A stretch of 64,000 nucleotides of DNA from Gorsachius magnificus (lineage: Eukaryota > Chordata > Aves > Pelecaniformes > Ardeidae), in assembly GCA_034008185.1 (NCBI GenBank), contig CM067081.1, positions 150,132,258-150,196,257 on the forward strand. Direction: 5' to 3'. The position numbers and the translations under genes are program-made. Positions 11,761-24,205 of this stretch are shown here, in pieces (within the stretch, counting starts at the first letter, position 1; every line of letters starts with the position of its first letter). The notes under the pieces were generated by a model. That model made no database searches, was not told where the DNA came from, and worked only from the letters and a program-made list of their open reading frames with translations.

Positions 11761-14364
11761 AAAAGGAAAGACAAACAGGAACAAATCAAAGAGTAGTAAC
11801 AAAATGATAGTGTATTTGCAAAACCAAAGTTTAAGCCTGGGAAAAATTTCAAAGTAAGTTTGGCCATGGACCAGGCCATACCCTTACAGCTCACAGGTGC
11901 GCAGCACAGCGAAACGCTAGGTCAGCTCTACCTGTGGCTCTGAATGCAGATCAGCACATGGCATGAATTATTAGGAGCATCAACACAGCTTAATCTTCCT
12001 TTTCTCAATCAGGCTGCTTTTTCACCTCAGAAGTCTTACTTGCATGATTACAGCTTCTCTCTTTTGCACCTTTTCTAAATATATATGAAATCTTGTTGTA
12101 AAGACCAAGATAATAAAGAAGAGAAACCAAAGAGTCAGTGAGCATCTTGTCCTCTAACATCTAGACAATACCTCCTGTTTACCTATAGGCCTAATTGAAA
12201 CCAGTTTCCTGAACCCAGGAGAAGTTGGTAAGCATGATATGGAAAACAAAGCTTTAAAAAAAGAAATTAATTTCACGACAGCTACAAATCTTGGTTAAAC
12301 ACTATAAAGACAATCCCGTCACTGCACCTCTGATAAGAAAATTGTGTTCTTCTCTTAGCATTTTAATTTTCCAATTATAAGCCAGACTCTCAAATTTTAA
12401 GCTAAATCTTTAAGTTTTTGCATTTACTTTTAAAATTACAAATTCAAAAGTTATAAATGAGGAATATGTATCATAACAGGCCATTTATTAATTAACTCAA
12501 TGCATTTAGTGCATATCTTCATTCACAAATCTGGCTTTCCAGATACCATTTGTTAAAATTCGTAATTTTACTCCTTAGCCAAAACTGACATTTGCAGGAT
12601 TAGAAGGTGGTTCTGGAATAACAAAACAGCCAGCCTTGTGTGAGCAGGAGAGACTGTTTTGGCAATTGGACATCGAAACCAGAACTCACTCCTGAAAACC
12701 TTTAAGGACAACTACAGAGCTTAGTAACTATAGAAAAACTCATTCAAAGCTAGCTTTTTCTTAAGTATGACTACAGGAACAGTCAAAAAGACAAAAACCA
12801 TGGATGAATTTATTGTAACTGTGAAATAGAGTGGGAAAATATTTGTGCATGTGCCTGTTATAATTCTGTGAATTTTCACTGAAAAGACAATCAAGGACAG
12901 CAAAATTATCTAGCAAAACCAGAAAAAAACATTAGAATGACATTGAGAATCTACTGGGGTTTGTTAAATAATAATGTACTTAAATTACATAAGAACACTT
13001 TTTTTTTTTTGAAGTAACATAGTTCAGTCATGGAACGAGCTATCAAATACATCATAGCATCCTCAAAGCAGAAGGTGAAAGTTAAGAGTCAGCTATTAGC
13101 AATGTTTTAGGAATAAATTATTCTTCTACAATATGAAAACCAAACGAGTCCATTAAAAGACCCTTTCAGCCCCAGTGATTATGGCTAACCTAAGGTGTGG
13201 AAGTGGCTGACTGGAAGTATTTTGGAACTAATCATTCCAAAGCTTTTAGGAAAGTATGTGATCTGAAATGTTAGGAGAACAGTGACTCAGCCCCTGTGAG
13301 CCTGGGAAGCACTGTACTCCTGAATAAGAAGTAGATGACCTTAACCAAGAACCTAAGTCTTTAGAGGGGCCAAGAGAGATGATACAAGTTCAACAGAAAC
13401 TATGAGGTCTTGCAGCATAGAATATGTTTATGATATCAAATTTGGGAATATGACTACATTCGGCATCACTTCAAGATGACCTCTGTCAGTGCTGAGAATC
13501 TGTCTCACCAGACTGCAGTCTTGTCTCTCTAACTGATGCTGATGGGAATTGTGATGAATCAGTTGTTTTTGGTGCCTGCTCTGGGATTCTATTACCCAAA
13601 TAATGGTATCTAATGCCACATTAGCTATCCTAGAATACAAGAGACAAGAGGCCAGCAATGCGACACAGAATATATGGAAGATCCATGCCTTTCTGAAGAG
13701 ACACTTGAAGGTGCAGAGGGATAACCTAGTGCACCTGAAATGGCAAAAGATCCCTAGGTTCAGACAACACAGTGCTGTTCTCCTTAGAACCAACAATTCA
13801 GGTATCTCAGAGCTAGAAATGAGCTCTGTTCTTATACAATATATATCTTGTGTGTAGAATGGTGGAAGTCTTGAAAAACGTTTTTTGGAGTCAAATGTAA
13901 ATCAGAGATGGTCACTGGTAGGCAGAGAACAAGGTTCTGAAGGCCAACCAAATAAAGAGGAGAAAGTGAAGGCTTGAGGAACAGAGAAGATGGGAAGGAA
14001 TCTAGCTGTGCATCTCTTGGTCTCTGCCCTATTCAAAAGAATTTTCTATCATAACAAGAAAAATAATTTTAATATTGCCCTTTAAACATATTTTTAATAA
14101 CTGTCCTTTATTAATTTGCAATGGAATACAAATTGTATTTATCACAAAAAAAAATAAATCTCATTACCTAGCAAATGAAATCTTATATTTGAGTGCAAGA
14201 CAGAGTTAAATGACTTCAGCGTGGTCTGGAGGTCACTTTGCTACAAGCAACCCAGACGATTTTTCATGACATTTATATTTTTCTGTGCTGAATTTTTCTT
14301 ATCCCTAAGTAAGATAAATACTTTTTTCAGAGGAGTATTTTGAGAACTAACATGGCATTTGTAA

Positions 14365-14415
14365 CTGCTTTAACATTCACAGATGTAAAGTGCTATATAA
14401 TGTGAAGTATTACAA
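14365..14415 (+). mobile_element. SINE/LINE tail-like relic (weak)
   Basis: The phrase GATGTAAAGTGCTATATAAT followed by GTGAAGTATTAC resembles the 3' tail of MIR/L2-type elements (ATGTAAAGCGCTATATAAATG then TATTATTA). It is only about 50 bp, so chance similarity is possible. Confidence 0.3.
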
Positions 14416-15085
14416 TGAGAACTGAATGCCACAGCATAAATTGAAATTATGGAAGGCTGCATAATTAAAAAAATCTATTCCTGGAAGTATTTAAGGTCAT
14501 GTGGAGACAAGTTATTGTATCCCATTTTGATCAGCAAACTCCTCTCATTCATTAAAGGTGTAAGTGTGTGTTTCCAAGTCCCATCAGACTGCCACCAAGC
14601 TCAGCTAGAAGAGCTGAGAAGTTAGGTAATGAAATACTTCCACCAGACTACCCTAACTCTTACCTCAAATCAAAACACATAGTTAAGACATAAACTAGAA
14701 AAATGTGCAAACACAGTGCATGAATTGCAAAGAGGAATGTGATTTTTTCATGTTCCTTCAGTTAATATTTTTAGAAGACTTCTTCTAAGACTTGTAGGAT
14801 TTCCTTGGGAATAGAGCAACTGAAAAAGGTAGAATTTGTCCTTCACAATGCACGTTCCAGACGAGCCATATCAGTACACAGAACGGCGATGAAAGTTTAA
14901 CTGAAAATCTGTGACTGTTCGTCAGGAGAAGCCAAATTTTCCATCTTTTCCAAGCAGGCATTTCCTGATGATGGTCTGCTAATTTATGTACAACTGCTTC
15001 AAAAATGACTTGGCAGTGGGAAAAGGGGGTAGAGCAACTCCAAAAAAAGAGTTCAGGGTTTTATTCCATGCCTCATACTATAACC

Positions 15086-15119
15086 AGTTCTTAAACAAGT
15101 AACAGTTCTTAAACAAGTA
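15086..15119. repeat. 18 bp direct tandem repeat, two copies
   Basis: AGTTCTTAAACAAGTAAC is followed directly by AGTTCTTAAACAAGTA, a near-complete second copy. It is intronic and has no evident function. Confidence 0.9.
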
Positions 15120-15899
15120 TTCCTCCCTTGCAAATACATTACATTATCATTATATCACTAATCTGCTAAGAAACTTATAAAGCTTACCAGAATCTACAGA
15201 AAATCAACTACTTACTTATAAAATAAAAATGACCCGTACTCTTTGCAGGTCAAACAAAACACAGGAGGTGCACGCACATTGCGCACAGGTGAGTTTCTGC
15301 ACCAGGAAAATGTGTAACAGCAATTGGGCTAAGGTAGGTGTACACTATAAGGCGTGTATTTCATTATTAGGACTCACTGGTGTCAATAAAGCGTAACTTA
15401 CTACACTATTTACATATTAATTCCACGCTGTTATTTTGCCAGTTAGCAAAACAGAAAATGAAAGCATAACAGAGATCTATTAAAAGATAATGCATCACCC
15501 ATGTATGGGAATAAAGCTTTTGTTATTTCTAACACTGAGATGCAAAACAGATAGTTACTCAGTGTAATTTCTGTCCCCCTAAAACTATTTTCATTAAAGG
15601 TCTACACATTCTGTTTCAGAAACAGATAACAAAAGAAGAATTGCTTGCACTTAGTTGTATTTAAGTTACATTGAGAGCGTATTTGTCCATAAAATGGAAC
15701 AAGAAATTCAGGATTTGTATAAATAATGTACTTGAGACAACGGATATGTATCCATATGCATCAGAAAGTCTCCCCAAAACAAGGGCACGAAATGTATAAA
15801 GAAAGGTGTTGTCAGTTATGGTGTCTCCAGGCACCCCTGACTGTACTTTTCAACTTCCCACCCAGAGGAACCACTACCCCCCTGCTCCATGCTGTAAAG

Positions 15900-16475
15900 G
15901 AGGCAAAAGCTACAGCAGAGACCACTGGAGGGAAGCCATGGTAAGAAGTTGCTCGAAGGGGCTGTGCGTGACTACAGTGCATGCCTCTGGTCCGCAGGCT
16001 GCTTCTGTTTGGGCCAAATGCAATGCTGACCCCCTCTGCAGCTCAGCACCAAACACCTTTTCCATTCTCCAACGGTTTTCTTGCATTTCTACAGTAGTGC
16101 TGGTTTCTTTTGGCTCCAAAGACAGCTTCACCTGCAGCATTTCATTTTTCTGTTCAACACCTTGCTGTTGATTTTCCCTCACTGCACAAAAGAACTTGCT
16201 CCAGTGCCTCTTTCACAACTGCTTCTTTGTAGTAAAGAGAAGCCTTAATGATTGTATTTTGATTGTAGAGTTGATTAATTTTGACTTTGTTTAATTTGCG
16301 ACCTTTGCTGAGATCTTTAGGGCTGGGAATTAGAGAGCACACTGTACCAGTATACTTTGGACACTGTGGGTTTGCCAATTTGTTTCGTGCCTCATTTGTC
16401 ACAAAACCTATGAAATTGTAGTCCAAAGCCAGCTTCATATTTTTCAAGGCAAGACAAAACTGTATTTGTTTTTGT
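15900..16475 (-). pseudogene. Decayed coding relic of unknown parent (retrocopy candidate, frameshifted)
   Basis: On the minus strand an open frame runs from about 16475 to 16154 with strongly protein-like, Lys/Glu/Leu-rich content (for example YYKEAVVKEALEQ). Just after that motif the homology-like text switches frame and continues as ENQQQGVEQKNEMLQVKLSL and EMQENRWRMEKVF to about 16010. The two frames overlap by about 30 bp, so a single frameshift near 16190 would join them into one coiled-coil-like segment. An in-frame stop lies just upstream of the first frame. No poly(A), target duplication or introns are visible. I do not recognise the parent protein. An AG precedes the TTTTGTCTTGCC start of the conserved-looking part, so an old exon is possible but less likely given the frameshift. 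The region is more GC-rich than its flanks. Confidence 0.35.
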
Positions 16476-16839
16476 TTTAAATTAAGATCTCCTGGCTAAA
16501 TTAATCTAGTTTTTCAAACTCCAAACCAAAGCTCTCACTAACAATGGGAATCTAGAAAGCAAGACAGATGCAAAGAACAGCTTAGCAAAAGAGAACTGAT
16601 TGCTTCTCTCCAATTACAGCACTGAAGTGTTAAGATAAGCTTACTCAATTTTATGTACAGACATACAATAAAGAACAAATTAGGATGTAGAAAAGATCTG
16701 TATGAGAACATGCTAGAAGAGAGAAATAAATGAAGTATGTATCTTGTATGCACAACATTTCCTATTAAACACTTCTGTCTCAGACATTAAGATATTTAAA
16801 AGCCTACAAACCTAGTATCTTCAGATTTTAATTCCTGAC

Positions 16840-16965
16840 ATCAGTGAAGTTCTGTGGCCACAGGTGAACCCGTCACTTCACGGTTTTGTTTTCAGTTTAC
16901 TCCTTTGAGGTACAATGATAGTATTTCTCCGTTTTTATAAAAAGGAAGACTTAGACATGTAAGAT
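16840..16965 (+). mobile_element. MIR/CORE-SINE-like relic
   Basis: The sequence GTGGCCACAGGTGAACCCGT, then CACTTCACGG, TTTTCAGTTTACTCCTTTGA and GGTACAATGATAGTATTTCT follows the sense-strand MIR order (GTGACC..., CACTTAACCTC, CTCAGTTTCCTCATCTG, AAAATGATAATAGTA). It is a short decayed copy on the plus strand. Confidence 0.45.
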
Positions 16966-16998
16966 CCTTCAAGGAAAAGAACTAAACTGCAAAGTACT

Positions 16999-17026
16999 AT
17001 TATTAATAATTGCATTATTAATAATT
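16999..17026. repeat. Direct and inverted AT-rich repeat, 13 bp twice
   Basis: ATTATTAATAATT occurs at 16999-17011 and 17014-17026 with GC between. The unit is itself nearly palindromic (TTATTAATAA), so the copies can pair with each other or fold alone. Confidence 0.85.
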
Positions 17027-17373
17027 TTGAAGAAAATGTGGCTAGCTGAGGTCATAGAGGCCTTCTCCAAGTACCAGAGATATCCTTGGCATTCTTTGTA
17101 AACTAACCACACTTAACCCTTTCAGATTTCTTGCCTACTGAGGGCTTGAAAGGCTGCACGAATTTTGCAGTTACCTTGAACCAATGAATTGAATGATGTT
17201 TACTTCTTTCAATAAATACATAAATAAGTAATTGAAAGGGTTTCCTTTGCATGAAGAATACTGAAAATGGACTACCTCAAAGAGCAAAATTTCTCTTTAG
17301 AAATTGAATCTGCAAGCCAAAGCCAGTATTAACAGGGAGAACTGAGCCCACATAATATGTAGAACAAGCTCTC

Positions 17374-17392
17374 ATATATAATATATATAATT
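17374..17392. repeat. (AT)n-like simple repeat
   Basis: ATATATAATATATATAAT: a short imperfect alternating AT run. Confidence 0.8.
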
Positions 17393-17594
17393 TTTACAAG
17401 ATACATTTTTGGTTAAGACATTCATTACGGAAAGTATATGATCTGTGCTGAAAAATCACAAACACTGCAAGGTAACACCCCCTCTATCCTCAATTTCATC
17501 TAAACTACCCCCAAAGCACATTCAACTATATTTAAGCCATTTGTGATATGTGCAATTTGTCTGTAAAAACATCAAGGGAAAAGTATTCTATAGC

Positions 17595-18125
17595 CTCCCT
17601 ACAACCCCTCCTCACTTTATTGAGATCATTTTGAATTCTCATCTTATTCTCCAGAATGCCTGAACACCCACCGTGGTGGCATTTTGGCAACCCTTTGGCT
17701 TGTCAGCCACTTCATTAATGGACATTTTGAACGGTAGTGGGCTTGGGAGAGACCTCTAAGGAAATGATATAATACAGGTTTCCATTTTGGCAAGGAACTA
17801 TTAATTATTTTCCAGCTACCTGCTTAATCACTTTGTAGTAGCTTAATCAGGAATATAATCCCTACTTTACTGATGAGACTGTTCTGTGAGACAATGACAG
17901 AAATCCTCCTGAGAGCAAGACGTATCATATCTACTGTATTACCAAGACTACACCTTGGCTTATGGGGACACCTGGTTGATTTGTCATGATTTAGTCTCAA
18001 CAAATTTAGGTTATCTATACTTAACCCTTTACTATTTTCTCAGCATTTACAAATAATATCTTTTATCATTTACTCCAGTAACTAAGAACTGCAGGTGGGC
18101 TGATGAAATCCTTGGCTGCTCAAAG
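17595..18125 (-). mobile_element. Ancient CR1-family LINE relic, reverse-transcriptase region, about 0.5 kb
   Basis: Read on the plus strand this runs through antisense pieces of an old CR1 ORF2 in the right order: TTGAGATCATTTTGAATTCT, then the stretch around GAGACAATGACAG and CGTATCATATCTAC, then GGTTGATTTGTCATGATTTA, CTCAACAAATTTAGGTTATC and CATTTACAAATAAT. On the minus strand, the part at about 17890-17945 corresponds to the conserved RT block that in intact CR1 encodes VYLDFSKAFD-like residues, here heavily mutated. The copy is badly decayed, with no frame left. Family recognition is from memory of amniote CR1 sequences. Confidence 0.7.
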
Positions 18126-20493
18126 CTACTTGCAGTAGTCATCTTTTCACAACAGTACTGGTGACCTTAAATCTTTATTCATGAAATTGAACTAAATGAT
18201 CAAACTAGTTGATTCTTAGACTATACAGCAAATACCAGTTACATCATTTAGTTTAACCTCACATGCGAAATTTGATCCCTAGATTACATAGTGGAAATAA
18301 ACTAGTCTGATCCTTTCAATGTTTCCTTGACATCAATTTTGAAGATGTAAAGTGCTAGCAGATTGAAAAAGAACTATAGGTTTACAGAACGCTATAGCCA
18401 CCTCCACTTAATGCTTGAGGAAGAGCTATAAAAAGGGCTTTAGGGAACATCAAATATGACATCATGTTAAATAATTTTTCAGTCTTCCCTACAGCCCTAT
18501 TCACAGTAGCTCCCAGTACCAGGAACGGTAGTTCTCTTTATCCTGTAATCTGCATAAACCATAACACTAGATATTGGACTAGGGAGAAATGACTCAATAG
18601 CAATGACAGGATTATACCTTAAAGACAGACACTGTCAGGGTGCTTAGTGACATCTTTTAGGATTTCCAAATTAATAGTTCTGGTAAATTTTCATGTTCTT
18701 AACTCCTGTTATATGTAGTCCCTTGCACCGCGCACAAGATACCACCAGACAAACAAACAACTCCCAAACCCTCTCACTGAGTTTTCTCGGAAATTCCATA
18801 GACTGGCAGATGGTGTCTTTTATCTTGCTAAAAGAACTCAAAAGTATTGTTTAGGAAGGGAGGAAAACAAGAAGACAGACTGAATATTCCCATACAGTAT
18901 AAAGTCAAAGGTTGTAGGGACTGCCAATGACTTGACTCATTTCTCTCATTTTTCTTACACAACTCCCACTTGTTGTCCTCCAGGATTGTAGGGAAGCTAT
19001 TACTTGCTTCAGAGGTTATTTCTGTAATTAAAGCAAATTGACCTGACTTTCAAAAAAGGAATTTCTGTTCAACCACAGAAAACAGTCTGAAGTTAGACTT
19101 TGCCTTACCTACACCCTGCAAAGCTACACTGTTATTTTAAAAACAATAAAAGAATGACTTGTATGTGCACAGTGGCCATATGAGCACATCTAACCGTTGA
19201 GATTTCCCTCCTTGTATGTTGAACTATGTTGACAATGTCTGGATGGGATTTACAATGGCTCAAAGCTACTATTGTTCACACTACATTAAATCTACAATAT
19301 ATGCAATGAGATACCATAATATTTTCACTTGGAACTTCTATTAACCCACAACTTGACTGTATTTAATGAAATATGTAGTGGTCACAGAGTTGATTTATAT
19401 GCATCACTATTTACAGTGCACGTTTATAAAAGAGGAAAAAGCACCCTGAGGAACTCTCAGTTCTTTTGACTTTAACAGAAAGTAAAAAGTGCCTGATTTG
19501 GTTTAGCTCAGTAACACCCCTGGAAGCCCCAGAATCGTATGGCTGGATTAGGGATGGCGACAGGAATCACTGATGCAGCTGAAAGAGCATAGGAAATGTA
19601 CTGTTGCTACCAATCCTGAGCCAAAACACTGCCGCATATTTTAAAGCAAAAATCACGGCTATATTTATGTTTGTTGTGTATATAAGTATATCAAAACAAT
19701 TAAAAAAGGCATGCTGAAGACCTGAATTTCTATTTTTGTCAGTGTTGTAGGATTCATACACCCAAGGGAAAATTACACAGATTCTCCTGAACAAATAAAC
19801 TTTTACTTCTGACAGAACTTCTGAATGTATTTAATTACACATAGCATATGGTAGAATACAGAACAACAGTGTTTTGTACTGGAAAAGGCATACAGAATTA
19901 ACTAGCAGAAGGCAGTATACTGGTGCCCTTAGAGCTATCTTAAAAGCAACCTGTTTTATATGTTAGTCAAAATAAAAACCATCGCTTTCTTCATCCCTCT
20001 ACCAGTTTAACATTGGGTTAGCTGAGTAATTATTTCTAGGAAAAGAGCATAATTCTTGTTATTCTCTTAGATAAGATGATCTGCATACAGGTTATGGTAA
20101 AACCAAACTTTTCCCAAAGTGACACCCTTTGGGCAGTAAAGAACATGGGGCACTAATGACTTACAAGAAATTATCTTGTGCTGCACCTGCTCTAAGTGTG
20201 TCTGCAGTAATGAACTAGCAAACTGAGAAAAGACAAGAATGGTATTAATCACTAGTGCTAGGACTGTGTATGCCTAAAAAAAAAAAATTAAACGTTTTAG
20301 TACTCTGTGTACGTATGCCAAAATCTCTATTGATGAGATCTTTCAGGGCAATTTCTGTAATACAGAATGCTGTAATCTATTAATAGAGAAGAAAAACATA
20401 ACAAAACCTGTGCATTCTTAACACTGAGGCTATATGTTTTTCACATCCTCACTTGAAAGAGGTCTAATTTCCTTTCACCATCTAGAAAACTAT

Positions 20494-20520
20494 CTTCTAA
20501 GAACTAACTTCTAAGAACTA
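20494..20520. repeat. 14 bp tandem repeat, two copies
   Basis: CTTCTAAGAACTA occurs at 20494-20506 and again at 20508-20520, separated by one A. It is a small replication-slippage type duplication. Confidence 0.9.
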
Positions 20521-21523
20521 CCAAAGGGATCACTTACACTAAATCCAGTCCCCAGAAAACATATCCAGAAGGAAAAAAAAATATCTCCCACGGAAAGGCA
20601 TGGAAACAAGAGCACAGTGTAGCAAAATTCTCAGGAAGTTAATGACTGGACCTCCTTTTCCCAACTCCTCCCTACAACATTAATAGTCTTAGCAATTACC
20701 GAGTGGAACAAACCCCTTTAACACCACCTGGTGTACTTTTCAGCAGTTGGTCTTGCTTCCAGGCCTGTCATGGCTCATTAAGATAGTACAGTACTTTCTC
20801 TCTACGAGACTGTTCTCGGGGACTGTAGAATTCAAGATAAAATGAGATATGGAGGTTTTATCACAAGACAGAAAGGGACTGTGACATATCGTGCCAAGAT
20901 TTTAGTATCTGAAAAAGCCACAGAAGAAAAGATTTTTCAAGGAAAGTGACGAGTAAAACCAAACCCGTTACGAAAGATAAACATAACTTCCCAATACTTA
21001 AAGAAGCAGCGTAAACCACAACAATCTAATTCTGTGTGGGCTCATATGGGGCACCGTATTTATATAGGCTTCACTAAAGGTCCCGCTTCTTTGCTTTGCA
21101 GTTTGTTTCTGTGAAACTTGAGATTCAAGTTCAATAGCTCTCTCACCTACGTGAATGATTTGACCAACCAGTTTTGTACTGCTGCCCATAAACAGGTTAA
21201 GCTTTTCTGCTTATTTCCATGGTTCAGGACATCTAAGTATCAGTTGCAAATGAATTGGCAGGCTGTCTCTAATGCTGCCAGGATGCTGCATGTCTCGGAG
21301 CGCTTGAAGGCTCATTGACAACACGGGGGGGCAGAAAGGATAACAGGCTTCATTCCTTAACTGCCAAGAGAAGAAAAGTGCAAAAGAGATCATGTTTTCT
21401 CTCAAGCCTTCACCCGAATTAAAAAATAATAGCAGAAGCCACCAAATTTGAAGGTAACCAAGCACTACAATTACATTTATGAAAAGCCTAATGTTTCATT
21501 ACAGTGAGGAGAACTGTGGAGTT

Positions 21524-21539
21524 AAAAAAAAAAAAAAAA
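21524..21539. repeat. Poly(A) tract, 16 bases
   Basis: An uninterrupted A-run following GAGTT. No clear retrocopy body or polyadenylation signal is seen beside it. Confidence 0.9.
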
Positions 21540-22433
21540 TTTCTGGCCTTTTAATAAACTTTAGCCTTAAAAGACACACAATAGATCTTCACACTGTATT
21601 TCAGCTTTCCTATCAGATTCTGTGTGATTCACTTGGAGATTTACAGCAGTTCCAAGGTCAGTTTATTTCCAACTATTTAAACGTAATGTCTGTATTGTCC
21701 AGTAATTAAAATGGATAATTTTTCACATTTCAGACTACTGCAACTGAAATTTTTATAACTTAAATGTCAAAGTCTAACTGGATGACCATATATAATTAAA
21801 ATAAACATATATAAGTGTCTATTTTATGCTTGAAGATTAAAAAGGACAAAAAATGGTAACAGGATATTGTTGCATTCATTTTTAGTGTGCCCTGAAAAAG
21901 ATGTTTTAAAGAAAAAATACCTAAGCTTACAGAAATCAAAAAGGGACTGACGCAGATGCACTTGTTCAGCTTTGCCCCAGACAGTAAATCCTACGGAGAT
22001 GGAGTGCCCCCTGTGGGATTTTAGTTTATTTAATTTCACACAAAGTAATTATAGGAGGTGCTTTGGTGCCATTGCTGCAATCACATAACGGACTGATATA
22101 CCAAGTGGCCCGCAAACCTTACAGTCCAGTTCAATACAATGAAGAGTTTGCATTGGGCCTAGAAAGCCATACCTTGCAGATGCAAGGTTAACGTATTACT
22201 GCTTTGCATGACTGACAACAAACGCAAAGTGACTTCAAACTACAGAGACAACTGTTTACATACACAGAACATACACGTACTTCTGCAACTAGGAATGACT
22301 TCTCTGGAGAACTGTTGTTAAACCATAGGCATGAACCATAACTTCTCTAATGACAAAAAAAAAAAATTCTTTAATTTCCAAGATGACAATTTCTGATCAG
22401 TTGAGAAGTTATCATTGGATGGACATTGATACC

Positions 22434-22449
22434 TTTTTTTTTTTTTTTT
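22434..22449. repeat. Poly(T) tract, 16 bases, with a nearby minus-strand AATAAA
   Basis: Sixteen T. On the minus strand an AATAAA (plus-strand TTTATT at 22491-22496) lies about 42 bases before the A-run, which would fit the 3' end of a retroposed mRNA. The sequence upstream of it on the minus strand is not one I recognise and carries no convincing frame. Confidence 0.8.
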
Positions 22450-24129
22450 GCTGGTTCTGTTCACCATGGGTGTGCATAACTTGAAATATTTTTATTGGGT
22501 TAAGCTGTTTGCTGCGTTTGAAGTTACCTCGTACCTCATTTTGGATCAACTGAAATTGCTTTTCTGGAAAATAAACTACGAGCCAATTAATCAGTTTCTT
22601 TTGGACTACTTTCAATTTCAACCTCATACTCATACCTCCAGACAATACTGCTTTATTGCTGAGAGGATGAACTTGTCAGAAGATAAACAACCTCAGCTTC
22701 CACGGACTTCACTTTCAGCTGTGAGTGTTCGTGTGCGTGTGTTTGTATTTTTTCTTATCTGATAGCCAGAAAATGAACACGTGGACTTATCAACCATCTA
22801 CCAAATATTTTTGAGTGACTTTGCATGTCATGCAGGAAAACCATAGCAGAGATAAAGATGAACAGTCTTGCTGCATAGTACCACCTAGGTGGGCATCTTA
22901 TTTTTAATAGCAGCCTTCGTCTAGCTCTCAGCAGGCCTTCCAACTCCAAGAAGAAATACAGAAGGAATACAACAAACAGCTTCATTAAGCTACACAGGCC
23001 TGGTTCACCTCTGATTGCCACCTACACTCTGTATCAAACAAAACACTATCTGTGGGATGTATTCACGTAATTATCGACTAGTGCGATAAACATTCAAAAG
23101 ACCACTCACGTAACGTCACATAAGAAATCAAAAGACATTTCTGACGGCGTGATTTTGAAAAGTAAGTTATATTCTATTATAATAATTCATTCATCCGCAA
23201 CATCCTTGATTATTTTTAAAGAAAAAAAGAGGATAGTAAATTACTCTTGGGCAAGTAATAATCTTTCTGTTATGTGCCAGCAGGATGAAGGATTCAACTC
23301 TGAAGTGCCAACTACCTTATGGAAGTCTGCATCCCTTGAATTATAGGGCTAGCAGCAATTGCAATTAGCAAGAGAAGGCATAATTCAGGAAAGGGCTGTC
23401 GGACCGTTTTCCAGGTCTGAAAGAACAGGTTGAGAAATGTTCCAACCGGGACTTTTCAACCCCAAAGCAGATGACCAGGAAGAATCTTCTGGTCCCTCTG
23501 ACCATAACAAAAGGCCTGCCTAGTCAAAAAAAAAATAAATTAAAAAAAAATCTCTTCTCTATATGCAGACACAGTGTCTGTTCCCCTTCCCTATAAGTGC
23601 AGTGTCCGCTGCTACAGTTTTGGCAATTGCATGAGCTCAGCCCCAGATTAGACTGTTTGTGCTTGGTTATTTTCACACACTGCCAAAATTTGCTGACAAC
23701 ACCAGGAGAAAAAAAGGGAAAGGAAAACTGGTGATTTTCAACAGTTTATAACTCAGCTCAGCCTAAGCAGGTTTTTATGGGACAAAGAACAGAGATTTCT
23801 CTGTAGACAGCACTTTATTCCTGCCTAATTTAAAAGATTTGCTGTGAATGATGGAAACATTAGAACTTCTTAAAGAAAACATAACAAAACAAAAATCCTA
23901 GCAGTTCACTAGTATTTTTTTACAGTAGATCATGTTTGGTGATATAAATAGAGAGACCATTCTCTACCCCTCTCATAATTATTTACAACAAAGTTTTTTT
24001 TTTTTTAAAGTAAATGAAAATATTGGACTTAAAGGAAGAGGGCTTCAAAATACATAGTATTTCTTTAAGGAGTGAAATTTCTTCCTTGGAATAATTCACA
24101 CTTGTGCTATTCTAGTGCCACAGTATTCC

Positions 24130-24205
24130 CTAAGGAGTGTGAAATGATCTTCTCAGGGTTACAGAGTCAGTAGTAAACACAAGTCCTACTCTAAGAAACA
24201 GTATT
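24130..24205 (-). mobile_element. MIR/CORE-SINE-like relic (weak)
   Basis: The run AAATGATCTTCTCAGGGTTA, CAGAGTCAGTAGTAAACACA and AGTCCTACTC resembles the antisense MIR core plus the following GGATTCGAACCCAGGTCT region. Identity is low and the assignment is from memory. Confidence 0.35.

Noticed and set aside
13428..13857. Overlapping open frames on both strands (122 and 84 codons)
   Set aside because: Checked for a retrocopy or retroelement match. Neither translation resembles a family I know, and there are no splice or tail features.
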